64,000 nt of DNA from CAWCKS01 sp963763485. GTDB lineage: Bacteria > Pseudomonadota > Alphaproteobacteria > Rhizobiales > Xanthobacteraceae. Below the pieces are notes generated by a model. The model searched no databases, was not told where the DNA came from, and saw only the letters and a list, made by a program, of their open reading frames with translations. A program made the translations under genes and the position numbers. The stretch is from assembly GCA_963763485.1 (NCBI GenBank), contig CAVXOW010000005.1, forward strand, positions 186,001-250,000, in the 5' to 3' direction. Every line of letters starts with the position of its first letter. The first letter of the stretch is position 1. Shown here piece by piece: positions 1 to 8,921 of the stretch.

Positions 1-262
1 GCAAACCACTGAAGGCCGGCCCTCCGAAGAAGATCAGCTCTTGCGTGCGGCCCGGCGTGTGCGAGGTGCGCGCCAGCGCGTTGCGGCCGGTCAGCGCGTT
101 GATCAGGCTCGACTTGCCGACATTGGAGCGGCCGGCGAAGGCGATCTCGAGGCCTTGCATCGGCGGCAGCGATTCGACGGATGAGGCGGCCCAGATGAAC
201 TGCCAGTCGCCGGCAAAGATGCGGCGACCCTGTTCGGCCAGTTCCGGCGTAGGGTCGCTCAT
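1..262 (-). CDS. engB: Ribosome biogenesis GTPase YihA/EngB (YsxC), 3' part outside window
   Basis: Small GTP-binding protein needed for late large-subunit ribosome assembly. Only the first 87 or so residues are inside the window; the gene runs off the left edge. The start ATG at 262 gives a short leader, then a P-loop (AGRSNVGKSSL, roughly residues 43-53) and a switch/G2-G3 stretch with TSHTPGRTQELIFF, both characteristic of the EngB family. It follows yidC in the same direction, which is the usual order in alphaproteobacteria (rpmH, rnpA, yidC, engB). A repeat element of about 90 bp separates it from yidC, so it may not be strictly cotranscribed. The identification is firm from the motif and context; completeness of the C-terminus cannot be judged. 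Confidence 0.9.
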   Translation of the reverse strand, partial: MSDPTPELAEQGRRIFAGDWQFIWAASSVESLPPMQGLEIAFAGRSNVGKSSLINALTGRNALARTSHTPGRTQELIFFGGPAFSGL

Positions 263-306
263 CTCGCCCCAACTGAGTTAGCGTCAGGCCAACATGCCTC
301 TCCACG

Positions 307-398
307 CGTCATGGCCGGGCTTGACCCGGCCATCCACGTCTTTCCTTGCGCGGAGGGCTGATCAAACGTGGATGCCCGCGACAAGCGCGGGCATGACG
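307..398. repeat. Palindromic intergenic repeat
   Basis: Two 33-base imperfect inverted arms, 307-339 and 366-398, flank a 26-base centre; each arm holds its own short inner hairpin (GGCCGGG..CCCGGCC and GCCCGCG..CGCGGGC). It lies between yidC and engB. Elements of this form are scattered through Bradyrhizobium-type genomes; it could act as a transcript-stabilising or attenuating hairpin between the two genes, but that is inference. Confidence 0.75.
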
Positions 399-429
399 GT
401 GAGGGTGTCAATGCTCGCGCGCGCACCCA

Positions 430-2310
430 TCAAGTCTGCTGCTTGCGCGCAAACAGCGCCTTCAGATTGTCGAACAGCTCGATCTTGGCGCCGTTGCGCT
501 TCATGATGAAGCTCTGCTGCAGCACGCTGAGCGTGTTGTTCCACGCCCAGTAGATCACGAGGCCGGCCGAGAACGCCGACAGCATGAAGGTGAAGATCAG
601 CGGCATCCACGCGAAGATCATCTTCTGCGTCGGATCGGGCGGCGTCGGGTTCAACTGGGTCTGGAACCACATGGTGATGCCCATGATGATCGGCCAGACG
701 CCGAGCACGAGGTAGTGCCCGAACAACGGGATCTGGCTCGGATCGAACGGGATCAGCCCGAACAGGGTGAAGATGTTGGTCGGATCGGGTGCCGAGAGGT
801 CGCGGATCCAGCCGAAGAACGGCGCGTGCCGCATCTCGATCGAGACGAACAGCACCTTGTACAGCGAGAAGAACACCGGAATCTGGATCGCGATCGGCAG
901 GCAGCCGGCGAGCGGATTGATCTTCTCCTTCTTGTACAGCGCCATCATCTCCTGCTGCTGCTTGACCTTGTCGTCGCCATAGCGCTCGCGCATCGCCGTC
1001 AGCTGTGGCTGCACCGCTTTCATCTTCGCCATCGAGGCGTAGGATTTGCTGGCGAGCGGGAAGAAGATCAGCTTGACGATCGCAGTCAGCAGCAGGATCG
1101 CGACACCGAAGTTGCCGACCAGGCGGTACAGCCCGTCGAGCGCAAGGAACATCGGCTTGGTGATGAAGTAGAACCAGCCCCAGTCGATCAGCAGGTCGAA
1201 CTTGTTGAGATGGAGCGACTGGTTGTAGCCGCCAAAACCCTTGATCAGCGGAAAGTTGACGCCGACGGTCGCGACTTCCTTGGCGCCGGCAAACAGCCGG
1301 GCGTCGGCCGATGCCGTGCCGCCGCCCTGGATCGTCACCGGCTCGAGCAGGTAGTCGGTCTGGTAGCTGTGGGTGGTGCCGGCCGGGTCGGAGCGAAAAT
1401 GCACCTGCATCTTGGCGTCGGCGTCAGGCAGCAGCGCCGTCGCCCAGTACTTGTCGGTGATGCCGAACCAGCTGTTGGTGACGCCGGCGAAATCGATCAG
1501 CTTCTTGTCGTCAATGTCCTTGTACTTGATCTCCTGCAGCTTGTCGCCGACCACGCCGACGATGCCCTCGTGCAGCACGTAGTAGCCCGCGACCTGCGGC
1601 GTGCCGAAGCGCGAGATCAGCGCATAGGGATAAAGCGTGACCGCGTTGCTGGTCTTGTTCTCGACCGAGTCCTTGATCGTGAATAGGTAGCGGTCGTCGA
1701 TCGCAATGGTGCGATGGAACACCAGGCCTTCGCCGTTGTCGAACGACAGATTGAGCGGCGACGACGGCGACAGCGAGCCTGCGCCATCCTGGCTCCAGAG
1801 CGTGTTCTGATCCGGCAGCTTTGTCGACGCGCCGCCGGACGGCACCCAGCCGAACTCGGCATAATAAGGGTGTGCGGTGCCCGCGGGCTCGAGCAGCACG
1901 ATCGGCGGCGAACTCGGATCGACCGTCTCGCGGTATTGATTCAGCGAGAGGTCATCGATGCGCGCGCCTTTCAGCGAAATGCTGCCTGACAGTGCGGGCG
2001 TGTCGATCTTGACGCGCGGGCTTGCGGCCAGCGCCGCTTCACGGCTTTGCGCCGCGGCTGCTGTCTGCGCCGGCGTGACGCTGCCGGGCGCCTGCGGCGC
2101 CGATGGCGCGCCGGAGTTGGCAGCGGCCGGTGGCGTGCTGCCGTTGCCGGCCGGCGTCGCTGCGCCGGTCTGTGCCGGCGGCGTGACGACCTGCGTCTGC
2201 GCCGCCTGTTCGCGGCGCTTGTCGTTCGGCGTCACGTAGAAATATTGCCAGACCAGCAGCACGAGCCCGGACAGGACCACGGCGAGGATGGTGTTGCGCG
2301 TATCGTTCAT
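430..2310 (-). CDS. yidC: Membrane protein insertase YidC
   Basis: Inner-membrane insertase that works with Sec or alone to fold and insert membrane proteins. The 626-residue product has the Gram-negative layout: an N-terminal membrane anchor (residues about 7-25), a long Pro/Ala/Gln-rich linker, a large periplasmic beta domain (about 95-370), then the conserved five-helix insertase domain (about 375-605), with segments such as FGVAILLLTAIVKLIFFPL and the cytoplasmic coiled hairpin rich in K/Q/E (QQQEMMALYKKEKINP). Length fits alphaproteobacterial YidC. It starts 4 bases downstream of rnpA and is evidently cotranscribed with rpmH and rnpA. No frame disruption is seen. Confidence 0.97.
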   Translation of the reverse strand: MNDTRNTILAVVLSGLVLLVWQYFYVTPNDKRREQAAQTQVVTPPAQTGAATPAGNGSTPPAAANSGAPSAPQAPGSVTPAQTAAAAQSREAALAASPRVKIDTPALSGSISLKGARIDDLSLNQYRETVDPSSPPIVLLEPAGTAHPYYAEFGWVPSGGASTKLPDQNTLWSQDGAGSLSPSSPLNLSFDNGEGLVFHRTIAIDDRYLFTIKDSVENKTSNAVTLYPYALISRFGTPQVAGYYVLHEGIVGVVGDKLQEIKYKDIDDKKLIDFAGVTNSWFGITDKYWATALLPDADAKMQVHFRSDPAGTTHSYQTDYLLEPVTIQGGGTASADARLFAGAKEVATVGVNFPLIKGFGGYNQSLHLNKFDLLIDWGWFYFITKPMFLALDGLYRLVGNFGVAILLLTAIVKLIFFPLASKSYASMAKMKAVQPQLTAMRERYGDDKVKQQQEMMALYKKEKINPLAGCLPIAIQIPVFFSLYKVLFVSIEMRHAPFFGWIRDLSAPDPTNIFTLFGLIPFDPSQIPLFGHYLVLGVWPIIMGITMWFQTQLNPTPPDPTQKMIFAWMPLIFTFMLSAFSAGLVIYWAWNNTLSVLQQSFIMKRNGAKIELFDNLKALFARKQQT

Positions 2311-2313
2311 CGT

Positions 2314-2706
2314 CTAGCTTGTCCCGTCGCTCGCCGCTGGCGTCGCAAGTTTGCCACTGCTGCTATCACTGCGTTTCGACAACTGCGTATCCAGCCGCTT
2401 CAGCGCGGAGCCGAGCTCCTCGCCCATCGCGCTGAAATCCCGGCTCAGCGCCACCCTGCGGCCGACTAACACATAGTCACAGCGCGGCCGCATCAAAGGT
2501 GCGCCATTGCGTCTCACCAGCTCGCGCAGGCGGCGCCGGACGCGATTGCGCTCCACCGCCGAGCCGACCTTTTTCGAGACGGTGAAGCCGACCCGGCAGG
2601 GTCCGCCATCGTCGCGCTTGCGGCCCTGGACGATGAATCCCGGTGTCGTGACACGCACACCCGACGCGGCAGCGAGAAAGTCCGTCCGCTGCCGCAATCG
2701 GTCCAT
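2314..2706 (-). CDS. rnpA: Ribonuclease P protein component
   Basis: Protein subunit of RNase P, which with the catalytic RNA removes the 5' leader of pre-tRNAs. The 130-residue product carries the diagnostic RNR signature (ERNRVRRRLRE, around residues 53-63) and the FTVSKKVGSA strand before it. It sits between rpmH and yidC, 22 bases after the rpmH stop, the classical order. The C-terminal tail after about residue 108 is low-complexity Ser/Lys rich, as is common in this family in rhizobia. Start ATG at 2706. Confidence 0.95.
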   Translation of the reverse strand: MDRLRQRTDFLAAASGVRVTTPGFIVQGRKRDDGGPCRVGFTVSKKVGSAVERNRVRRRLRELVRRNGAPLMRPRCDYVLVGRRVALSRDFSAMGEELGSALKRLDTQLSKRSDSSSGKLATPAASDGTS

Positions 2707-2728
2707 ATCGCGATGGCCGTGGATAAAG

Positions 2729-2863
2729 TCAGGCGCTCAGTTTCTTGCGGCCGCGGGCGCGCCGCGCCGCCAGCACCTTGCGGCCGCCGGCGGTGGCCAG
2801 GCGCGCGCGGAAACCGTGGCGGCGCTTGCGCACCAGTTTGCTGGGTTGATAGGTCCGCTTCAC
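2729..2863 (-). CDS. rpmH: 50S ribosomal protein L34
   Basis: A 44-residue, highly basic ribosomal protein of the large subunit. It begins MKRTYQPSKLVRKRRHGF and ends with GRKKLSA, an almost invariant L34 pattern. The start codon is GTG (2861-2863 on the minus strand), preceded by a GGAG Shine-Dalgarno element, which is why an ATG-only search misses it. It is the first gene of the rpmH-rnpA-yidC group. It is too short for most ORF cut-offs but there is little doubt about it. Confidence 0.96.
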   Translation of the reverse strand: MKRTYQPSKLVRKRRHGFRARLATAGGRKVLAARRARGRKKLSA

Positions 2864-3193
2864 GGGGCAGTCTCCGCTTGCCGGGGCAAAATCAATTCGC
2901 CGAATATCGGGGTTAAATCCCCGTTTTTGCTGCTCAAATTGCGCCGTTGGCGACGAATTAAGGCGGCCGGGGAGGTTTCGCGCGGCTTATACGGGAGAGG
3001 CTGGAATTCGTCAATCGAGCGGGGGTTAATGCAGCCGAGGGCCGGCTGCCCCGCAAATGGCGCGCCGGCGCGTGTATAATGCTTATGGATTCCAGCGGCT
3101 TGGTCCAGGCCCCGCTTGATCCTGTCCATTTGGTAATTTGACGCTGATTTGCGGCTCAGCGCATCGTCCGGGTCACCAGACAAAACGGATTCC
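2864..3193. other. Divergent intergenic region between rpmH and a histidine kinase gene
   Basis: About 330 bases with no convincing coding frame. It should hold the rpmH promoter (minus strand) and the kinase promoter (plus strand). A perfect TATAAT hexamer lies at 3075-3080 on the plus strand but no clear -35 element is seen at the right distance. A small hairpin (CGGGG..CCCCG, 2908-2923) is followed by five T on the plus strand; no plus-strand gene precedes it. Confidence 0.4.
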
Positions 3194-4681
3194 ATGTCGG
3201 TCGAGCGAGACAATGATCCTGCGGTGAGCGCAGCACCGGCGCGGATGCCGCCCTTGTTCCGGCGGCTCAGCATGTCCGGCAAGCTGTTGCTGCTGACCGT
3301 GCCGTTCGTGTTGATGGCCGCGATCCTGATCTATGTGCCGTCGATCGCGAACTTCCGCATCAACCGGCTGAACGATCGGGTCGCGGCGGCAAACACCGCG
3401 GCGCTCGTGCTCGAGGTGGCGCCGAGCGGCATGGTCCCGGACGAGGTGGCGCGGCAGGTGCTGCAGAGCATCGGCGCGCGCGCGGTCGCGATCAAGATGG
3501 GCCAGCAGCGCCGGCTGCTCGCGATGGACGATGTCCCGCCGCTGGTCGATCACGACGTCGACATGCGCACGATCACGCCGTGGTCGGCGATCGTGGAGGC
3601 GATCGGCGCGATGTTCGAGACCGACAACGACGCCATTCGCGTGATCGGCTCCTCGCGCGAGGGGCAATTCATCGAGGTCGTGATCGACGAGAAGCCGCTG
3701 CGGCTGTCGATGTACCGGTTTTCGAGCAACCTGCTGGAGGTCTCGATTGCGATCTCCATCATAACCGTCGCGCTGGTTTACCTCGCGATGCATTACCTGT
3801 TCGTGCGGCCGATGCGCCGCATCACCGCGAATCTCGTCGCGTTCCACCAGGATCCGGAGAACCCCACCCGCATCATCGTGCCGTCGCGGCGCGGCGACGA
3901 GATCGGCCGCACCGAGGTCGAGTTGTCGGCGATGCAGCGCGACCTCGTGTCGATGTTGAATCAGAAGAACCGGCTTGCCGCGCTGGGTCTCGCGGTGTCC
4001 AAGATCAATCACGACCTGCGCAACCTCTTGGCCTCGGCGCAGCTGATCTCCGACCAGCTGTCGACCGTGCCCGATCCGCGGGTGCAGCGCTTTGCGCCAA
4101 AGCTGATGCGCTCGCTCGAGCGCGCCATCGCGTTCTGCCAGTCGACGCTGTCCTACGGCAAGGCGCAGGAGGCGACGCCGGATCGCCGCATCATCCAGGT
4201 CGAGCCTGTCGTCAACGAGGTGCGCGATTCGCTAGGCCTTGGTACGGCGGGCCGCATCGCCTGGATCGACGTGGTGGAGCGCGGGCTCGTGATCGACGCC
4301 GATCCCGACCAGCTGTTCCGCGTCGTGCTGAACCTCGTGCGCAACGCAGCCCAGGCGCTCGAGAGCCGCGCCGACGCGGGCGTCGCGATCGACCAGATCC
4401 GGGTGATGGGCCGGCGCGAGGGCTCGGTGACCATTCTCGAGATTTCCGACACCGGTCCGGGCGTGCCGGCGAAGGCGCGCGCGCATTTGTTCGAGGCGTT
4501 CCAGGGCTCGGCGCGCGCCGGCGGCACCGGCCTCGGGCTCACCATCGCGGCCGAGCTCGTCCGCGCCCATGGCGGCGAACTGATACTGGTCGAAGGCACC
4601 ATCGGCGCCACCTTCCGCATCGCCGTCCCCGACCGCCCGGTCGAACTCGCCGCCGCCCGCACCGAGCGCATAAGGGCGTGA
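3194..4681 (+). CDS. Membrane sensor histidine kinase (HAMP-HisKA-HATPase)
   Basis: Two-component sensor kinase, 495 residues from ATG 3194 (a TTG further upstream would extend it by 15 residues). Order: cytoplasmic N-terminus, first membrane helix near residues 30-50, periplasmic sensor of about 130 residues, second helix near 180-200 (ISIITVALVYLAMHYLF), HAMP linker, phospho-acceptor segment SKINHDLRNLL (His about residue 272), N box NLVRNAAQAL, G1 DTGPGV and G2 GTGLGLTIA. All catalytic motifs are present. No response regulator gene is adjacent, so the partner and signal are unknown. The gene is monocistronic and divergent from rpmH. Confidence 0.9.
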   Translation: MSVERDNDPAVSAAPARMPPLFRRLSMSGKLLLLTVPFVLMAAILIYVPSIANFRINRLNDRVAAANTAALVLEVAPSGMVPDEVARQVLQSIGARAVAIKMGQQRRLLAMDDVPPLVDHDVDMRTITPWSAIVEAIGAMFETDNDAIRVIGSSREGQFIEVVIDEKPLRLSMYRFSSNLLEVSIAISIITVALVYLAMHYLFVRPMRRITANLVAFHQDPENPTRIIVPSRRGDEIGRTEVELSAMQRDLVSMLNQKNRLAALGLAVSKINHDLRNLLASAQLISDQLSTVPDPRVQRFAPKLMRSLERAIAFCQSTLSYGKAQEATPDRRIIQVEPVVNEVRDSLGLGTAGRIAWIDVVERGLVIDADPDQLFRVVLNLVRNAAQALESRADAGVAIDQIRVMGRREGSVTILEISDTGPGVPAKARAHLFEAFQGSARAGGTGLGLTIAAELVRAHGGELILVEGTIGATFRIAVPDRPVELAAARTERIRA

Positions 4682-4685
4682 CTGT

Positions 4686-4735
4686 CTTCTCCCTCGCCCC
4701 GCGAGAGCGGGGAGAGGGTCGGGGTGAGGGGTGAC
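4686..4735. repeat. Short dispersed palindromic repeat
   Basis: The segment CCCTCGCCCCGC..GCGGGGAGAGGG followed by GGTCGGGGTGAGGG lies directly after the kinase stop codon. It is a near-palindrome seen repeatedly downstream of genes in many alpha- and betaproteobacteria. It may function as a transcript 3' hairpin. Confidence 0.65.
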
Positions 4736-4801
4736 CCATCCACCAATTCTGAATTTCGAGCATCGCTCCGCCTCGCGGAAGCGGGCCTGAGCTTTCATGG
4801 A

Positions 4802-4900
4802 TCCGCTCATCCCCGCGGAAGCGGGGATCCAGTTTTTGCCAAGACCAGCAAGGCCTCGTTCAATGGCTCCTGGATTCCCGCCTTCGCGGGAATGAGCGGA
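4802..4900. repeat. Paired inverted repeat element (31-base arms)
   Basis: Arms at 4802-4832 (TCCGCTCATCCCCGCG..) and 4870-4900 (..CGCGGGAATGAGCGGA) are imperfect inverted copies about 31 bases long, each with an inner hairpin, around a 37-base centre. Together with the 4686 repeat it fills most of the gene-free stretch 4682-5077. No coding frame of merit is seen there. Confidence 0.75.
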
Positions 4901-5077
4901 GTTAAGGTGCACGGCATTGACTGGCCGATCCGGCCCCGAAACCACCTTGCCAATCCGCCCTGCAGCCGTTAGCTATGGCCCGCTTTGACGACACCGTCGC
5001 CAACAGCTTCGCGACCGCTTCAGCCTTGATATCATTCAGAGATATCGCAGTCGGGCTCCGGTCTGTTCGCGAAAGAC

Positions 5078-5155
5078 GCGCCCGTAGCTCAGCTGGATAG
5101 AGCACCAGACTACGAATTTGGGGGTCAGGAGTTCGAATTCTCTTCGGGCGCGCCA
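5078..5155 (+). tRNA. tRNA-Arg (ACG), one extra base in the T loop
   Basis: Cloverleaf: acceptor GCGCCCG/CGGGCGC, D arm GCUC..GAGC, anticodon stem CCAGA/UUUGG with loop CUACGAA (anticodon ACG), encoded CCA at 5153-5155. The T stem pairs AGGAG with CUCUU only if the loop is UUCGAAUU, eight bases instead of seven, giving 78 nt rather than the usual 77. A degenerate copy of its 3' half at 14071-14122 has a seven-base loop. The surplus T may be an assembly error or a real lesion. The gene's 3' end faces the presumed island 5156-14070, as expected for a tRNA integration site. Confidence 0.85.
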
Positions 5156-5218
5156 GTTGCTTCGATACCAACGATACTTCTTCTGGCCGGGGACCCGCGA
5201 AGTTTCGTCAATTGCCCG

Positions 5219-7171
5219 CTAGTCGAAGCCATCCATGATGCCGCGGGCCAAGGCATCCCTGGCAAAATGATAGGACGCGACTGGCGTAAGGTGTCCGTAG
5301 TCCCAGCTCGCGATGCCCTCTCTGATGTCGTCGCCGTAGTAAACCAGGCATCCCTCGGTGTTGCAGAAGTAGTCAATCAGGCTGACGAAACGGACAGATG
5401 CTGATTGCGGCAGCCTGGACTTGAGTTCGCTGTCAAGTGCTGTAATTCGGCGGTCGATTCCGACAAACGTTCGCCGCGGAATGTTGTCCCACAGTCGATA
5501 GGCAACCAGCTTCGGTAAATCGGTCGTCCAGTGCGGATTGGGTCCGGTAAACAGGACTTTTTTCACGCCGACCGCCAGCAGTGCGTGCGCAAGTTCGTTC
5601 ATGCGAGCGACATCGTGCCCGGCATCTTGACCGACGATGACGACATCAGGTTTGTCGTCGACGATCCTTGAGAACGCGAACCAGTTTGAATATTCGCAGT
5701 AGTTCTGCCTGTTCGGTGTCGCGTTCAGCCTGGCAACGCAGCCCGAAGTCGCGATCTGCAGGATCTGCCAATCGTCGGGCAGGACTTGCCGCAGTCCGTA
5801 ATAGAGCTGCTGCGCATGACTGTCGCCCCAGATGAAGACAGACCGTTTGGCTTCAGGGCTCTTCTGGAAGCATTGCGCTGAAATCGTCTCGACCGGCAAT
5901 CGCGTCGGCGCCCCGAGCCGATATTTTGCGACGTCATAGAAATTGCAGTCGTTGCGATACCGCTCCGGCAGCTGGATTTTCATGTAATATTTCCAGTCGG
6001 ACAGGTCGTTCTGAAAATAGGCCAGGAATTCTCGCTGCTCCCCGCCGAGGCGCCCCGCAAAGCCTTTGGTCAGATCGCCGGCAACACCAAACGCGACGAA
6101 CGCAGCGCTGCATAATGCGACGCCGGCAAAAATCTGGCGGCGGTTGAATCGCCGCCGATTGCGCAATGGCGTCTCGACATATTTCCAGCTCAGATACGCG
6201 GGGATGAACGCGCTGATAGCAAGAGCGCCAAACAACAGGTGGCTCGACTCACCCAGGCCTCTGTGTCTTGCAAATGCCAGGATCGGTTGATGCCAGAGAT
6301 ACGCACTGTAACTTATCAGCCCGATGCCGACCAAGAACTTGTGGCCCAGCAGCCTTCCGACCAGCGTCTGTGGATCGGCAAACAATATGATAAGCGCGGC
6401 GCCGATCGTCGGTATCAGCGTATAGAGGCTCGGCGACGGCGTCTCTTTGTCGAATGTGAAGACCGCACAAGCAAGCAGCAACAATCCGATCGCGCTGCCG
6501 ATTTCGCGGGTCAGGATATTCGGCTCGTGCTTGTTGTCGGTTGAAGAATGGAACGCGACGAGCACGCCGATCAGCAGTTCCCAGACACGCGTTTGCAGCT
6601 GGTAGAAGGCAGCAGTCGGGTCGACCAAAGAGCCCCACTGTGCCGCGACCAGGCTGAGCACAGCAATGCCGGTAAACAGCGTCACCGCCCAACGCTTGCC
6701 AAGCCGCAGCATCAGGATCAGCAGCACTGGGAACAGCAGGTAGTATTGCTCTTCGACCGCGAGACTCCAGGTGTGCAGCAACGGCTTCAATTCGGCAGCA
6801 GGTTCGAAGTAGCCGCTTTGCCACCAGAACAGCATGTTCGACGAAAACGCAGAAACCGCCACCATGCTTTGCGAGAAGCTTTCCATGTCCGTCGGCAGCA
6901 GCCATAGCCAGGCACATGGTATGCAAGCCAGCATCAGGACATACAGCGCCGGCAAGATGCGTCGCGCGCGTCGTTCGTAGAATCTGGCAAGCGTGAACAT
7001 GCCAGCCTCCCATTCGGGGAGGATGATCTTGGTGATCAGATAACCACTGATGACAAAGAACACGTCGACGCCGGCGTAACCGCCGCTGAAGGTTTGCAGC
7101 CCCGCATGAAAAAACATGACGGGCAGAACCGCGAGCGCGCGTAGCCCGTCTATTTCCGGTCTGTACTCCAT
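5219..7171 (-). CDS. Acyltransferase 3 / SGNH fusion (OafA/OatA-type)
   Basis: Integral-membrane O-acyltransferase, 650 residues, probably acetylating a surface polysaccharide or LPS sugar. Residues about 1-350 form the multi-helix Acyl_transf_3 domain, opening with YRPEIDGLRALAVLPVMFFH and GVDVFFVISGYLI; the family histidine is the H of FFH. Residues about 395-645 form a periplasmic SGNH domain: GDSH with the nucleophile Ser near 446-449, and a C-terminal DYGHLT carrying the His. Both halves look intact. It is the first gene after the tRNA-Arg, on the opposite strand, and has a lower-GC look than the core genes. The actual acceptor cannot be told from sequence. Confidence 0.88.
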   Translation of the reverse strand: MEYRPEIDGLRALAVLPVMFFHAGLQTFSGGYAGVDVFFVISGYLITKIILPEWEAGMFTLARFYERRARRILPALYVLMLACIPCAWLWLLPTDMESFSQSMVAVSAFSSNMLFWWQSGYFEPAAELKPLLHTWSLAVEEQYYLLFPVLLILMLRLGKRWAVTLFTGIAVLSLVAAQWGSLVDPTAAFYQLQTRVWELLIGVLVAFHSSTDNKHEPNILTREIGSAIGLLLLACAVFTFDKETPSPSLYTLIPTIGAALIILFADPQTLVGRLLGHKFLVGIGLISYSAYLWHQPILAFARHRGLGESSHLLFGALAISAFIPAYLSWKYVETPLRNRRRFNRRQIFAGVALCSAAFVAFGVAGDLTKGFAGRLGGEQREFLAYFQNDLSDWKYYMKIQLPERYRNDCNFYDVAKYRLGAPTRLPVETISAQCFQKSPEAKRSVFIWGDSHAQQLYYGLRQVLPDDWQILQIATSGCVARLNATPNRQNYCEYSNWFAFSRIVDDKPDVVIVGQDAGHDVARMNELAHALLAVGVKKVLFTGPNPHWTTDLPKLVAYRLWDNIPRRTFVGIDRRITALDSELKSRLPQSASVRFVSLIDYFCNTEGCLVYYGDDIREGIASWDYGHLTPVASYHFARDALARGIMDGFD

Positions 7172-7193
7172 GATCCTCTAACGGATGCGATGC

Positions 7194-7589
7194 TCAGGCC
7201 TTGGCGGAGCGGACCGAAGGGTCGGCGCGGCGAGTTCCAGCGGACAACACGGTTAACCTCACCTGCGCGAGGCCGGAGGATCCAATTGCCCGAGCGCCAG
7301 CCGGGGTCAAGTCAATGACGCGACCTGGAACATACGGGCCGCGATCGTTGATGCGGACGACGACGGAGCGGTCTGTCTGGGTGTTGGTGACCTTGACCAG
7401 TGTGCCGAACGGCAGACTGCGATGAGCCGCAGTGAGTGCGGAGGCATGGGCGTACTCGCCGTTGGCGGTCCGCTCGCCACTGTAGACTGATGCAATCCCG
7501 GTCTGTGTGGCCGCCGCAAGCGACGGAGAAAACGAAATAACTGTGATTAAAATTCCCATGCCAAAGGTCGTGATGCGTCTCATCTTCAC
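7194..7589 (-). CDS. RlpA-like double-psi beta-barrel protein
   Basis: Exported 131-residue protein with an N-terminal signal peptide (residues about 1-27, cleavage after a SLAAA-type site) and one double-psi beta-barrel domain (about 30-120): TGIASVYSGERTANGE, LPFGTLVKVTN, VVRINDRGPYVPGRVIDLT. These are the RlpA-like barrel motifs, including the conserved Asp of NDRGP. There is no SPOR domain, so it is the short form, not the full septal-ring RlpA. Family members are lytic transglycosylases or related wall-binding proteins. It lies 22 bases upstream of the acyltransferase gene in the same direction and may be cotranscribed with it. Confidence 0.85.
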   Translation of the reverse strand: MKMRRITTFGMGILITVISFSPSLAAATQTGIASVYSGERTANGEYAHASALTAAHRSLPFGTLVKVTNTQTDRSVVVRINDRGPYVPGRVIDLTPAGARAIGSSGLAQVRLTVLSAGTRRADPSVRSAKA

Positions 7590-7874
7590 TCGATAGCCTC
7601 ATACGTTGTTGTGGCCTTGCGCATGATTTCGTGTTTTTGTGATTGCTCGCCTTCGCGGCTTCTCGCCCGGCGACCGTTCAAGGTCGCGGTGACGCCGGCC
7701 AACAGATGGCTGCGGTCGCCTTTGAGCGTTGCTGGCAGAGGCGCTTCGAGATCCATTTCAAGGATCGTCAGCGCAGCGCATCCGCCTATAGCTAAAGGTT
7801 GAAGCGACGTCTTGTGATGACAGGCCAATCATTTGGCTTTTTGCGCCGGGCAATAGAACAGGACGCTTTCCGCC

Positions 7875-8921
7875 ATGCAGTCCGCAGCATCAAACGGCTT
7901 TGATTCGATACCGACCGCCACGGGCGGGATCGCGCGACTGGCATGTGCTCGACTGGAAGAGATGGGCAAGGACCCCACTGTCATTCTTTCCAGGGTGCGG
8001 TTGACGCCCGAGCAGATCCGAAACCCGGCCATCCGGCTGGAAGCGCGGGCCGAGATCATCCTCCTGGAACTGGTGGCCGAAGAGGTGCAGGACAAATGGC
8101 TGGGTTTCCATCTGGCGCGCGGCTTCGATCTGCGCGAGATCGGCCTGGTCTACTATGTGATAGCGTCATCGGATCATTTTTCAGACGCGCTTCGAAACAC
8201 CGAGCGGTACAGCCAGATCCACAATGAAGGCGTTCGTCTGCGTTTCAACCTGCAGGACGGGGCACCGGTCATTGCGCTGGAGTACGTCAACGTCGACCGG
8301 CATGGCGACAGGCACCACATCGAGTTCTGGCTGGTGGTGCTGGTGCGCATTTGCCGGCAGGTGACCGACGCCCGTCTGGCGCCTTCACGGCTGAAGATGA
8401 AACATTCCCGAGCTGAGACCTCCGCGGAATTCAGAGCATTCTTCGGCGTCGACATCGAATTTGGCGCTGACGCCGACGAGATCTGCTTTCCGCGACGGAT
8501 TGCATCGCTGTCTCTTGTGGGACGTGACGAATACCTCAACGAACTGTTGCGGCGCTATGCCGACGAGGCGCTGGCGCGGAAGCCCCGCGGGAGCGTCACG
8601 GTCCGTTCGAAGGCAGAGGACATTCTGCCGAAACTGCTGCCGCACGGCAAAGCCATGGCACCGGAAGTTGCGCGGCAACTCGGGATGAGCTCGCGCACTT
8701 TGTCACGCCAGCTTGGCGAGGAGGGCACGTCCTTCACGGAGATACTGGACCAGCTGCGGGCCGCGCTCGCCAAACGCTATCTTCATGATGAGACGTTGCC
8801 TGTTTCCGAAGTCGCCTGGCTGCTGGGCTATCGCGAGGTTAGCTCGCTGACGCATGCGTTCAGACGGTGGACCGGCACGACGCCCCGACGGTTTCGTTCT
8901 GGTCAGCTCGGGTCGACTTAA
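7875..8921 (+). CDS. AraC family transcriptional regulator
   Basis: 348-residue regulator with an N-terminal Arabinose_bd-type domain (PF12625-like, about residues 20-205) and a C-terminal AraC double helix-turn-helix (about 245-342): MSSRTLSRQLGEEGTSF for the first HTH and LPVSEVAWLLGYREVSSLTHAFRRWTG for the second. This architecture is shared with OruR/ArgR-like and virulence-type AraC regulators. It is alone on the plus strand; its likely targets (the RlpA-like and acyltransferase genes, divergent upstream) are a guess from position. Start ATG 7875 is chosen; the region 7590-7874 upstream is a 285-base divergent promoter region with nothing else recognisable. Confidence 0.88.
   Translation: MQSAASNGFDSIPTATGGIARLACARLEEMGKDPTVILSRVRLTPEQIRNPAIRLEARAEIILLELVAEEVQDKWLGFHLARGFDLREIGLVYYVIASSDHFSDALRNTERYSQIHNEGVRLRFNLQDGAPVIALEYVNVDRHGDRHHIEFWLVVLVRICRQVTDARLAPSRLKMKHSRAETSAEFRAFFGVDIEFGADADEICFPRRIASLSLVGRDEYLNELLRRYADEALARKPRGSVTVRSKAEDILPKLLPHGKAMAPEVARQLGMSSRTLSRQLGEEGTSFTEILDQLRAALAKRYLHDETLPVSEVAWLLGYREVSSLTHAFRRWTGTTPRRFRSGQLGST

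Noticed and set aside
715..1686. Long plus-strand frame opposite yidC, and similar long frames opposite fdsA, thiO and the MFS genes
   Set aside because: They are charge-rich antisense shadows of high-GC genes with no motif; the minus-strand or opposite genes are certain.
2908..2928. Terminator-like hairpin with T run on the plus strand
   Set aside because: No plus-strand gene ends before it and it lies in the probable rpmH leader; the 5 bp stem is weak.
4902..5171. Minus-strand frame IRTPDPQIRSLVLYPAELRA
   Set aside because: This is the well-known antisense translation of a tRNA gene, not a protein.
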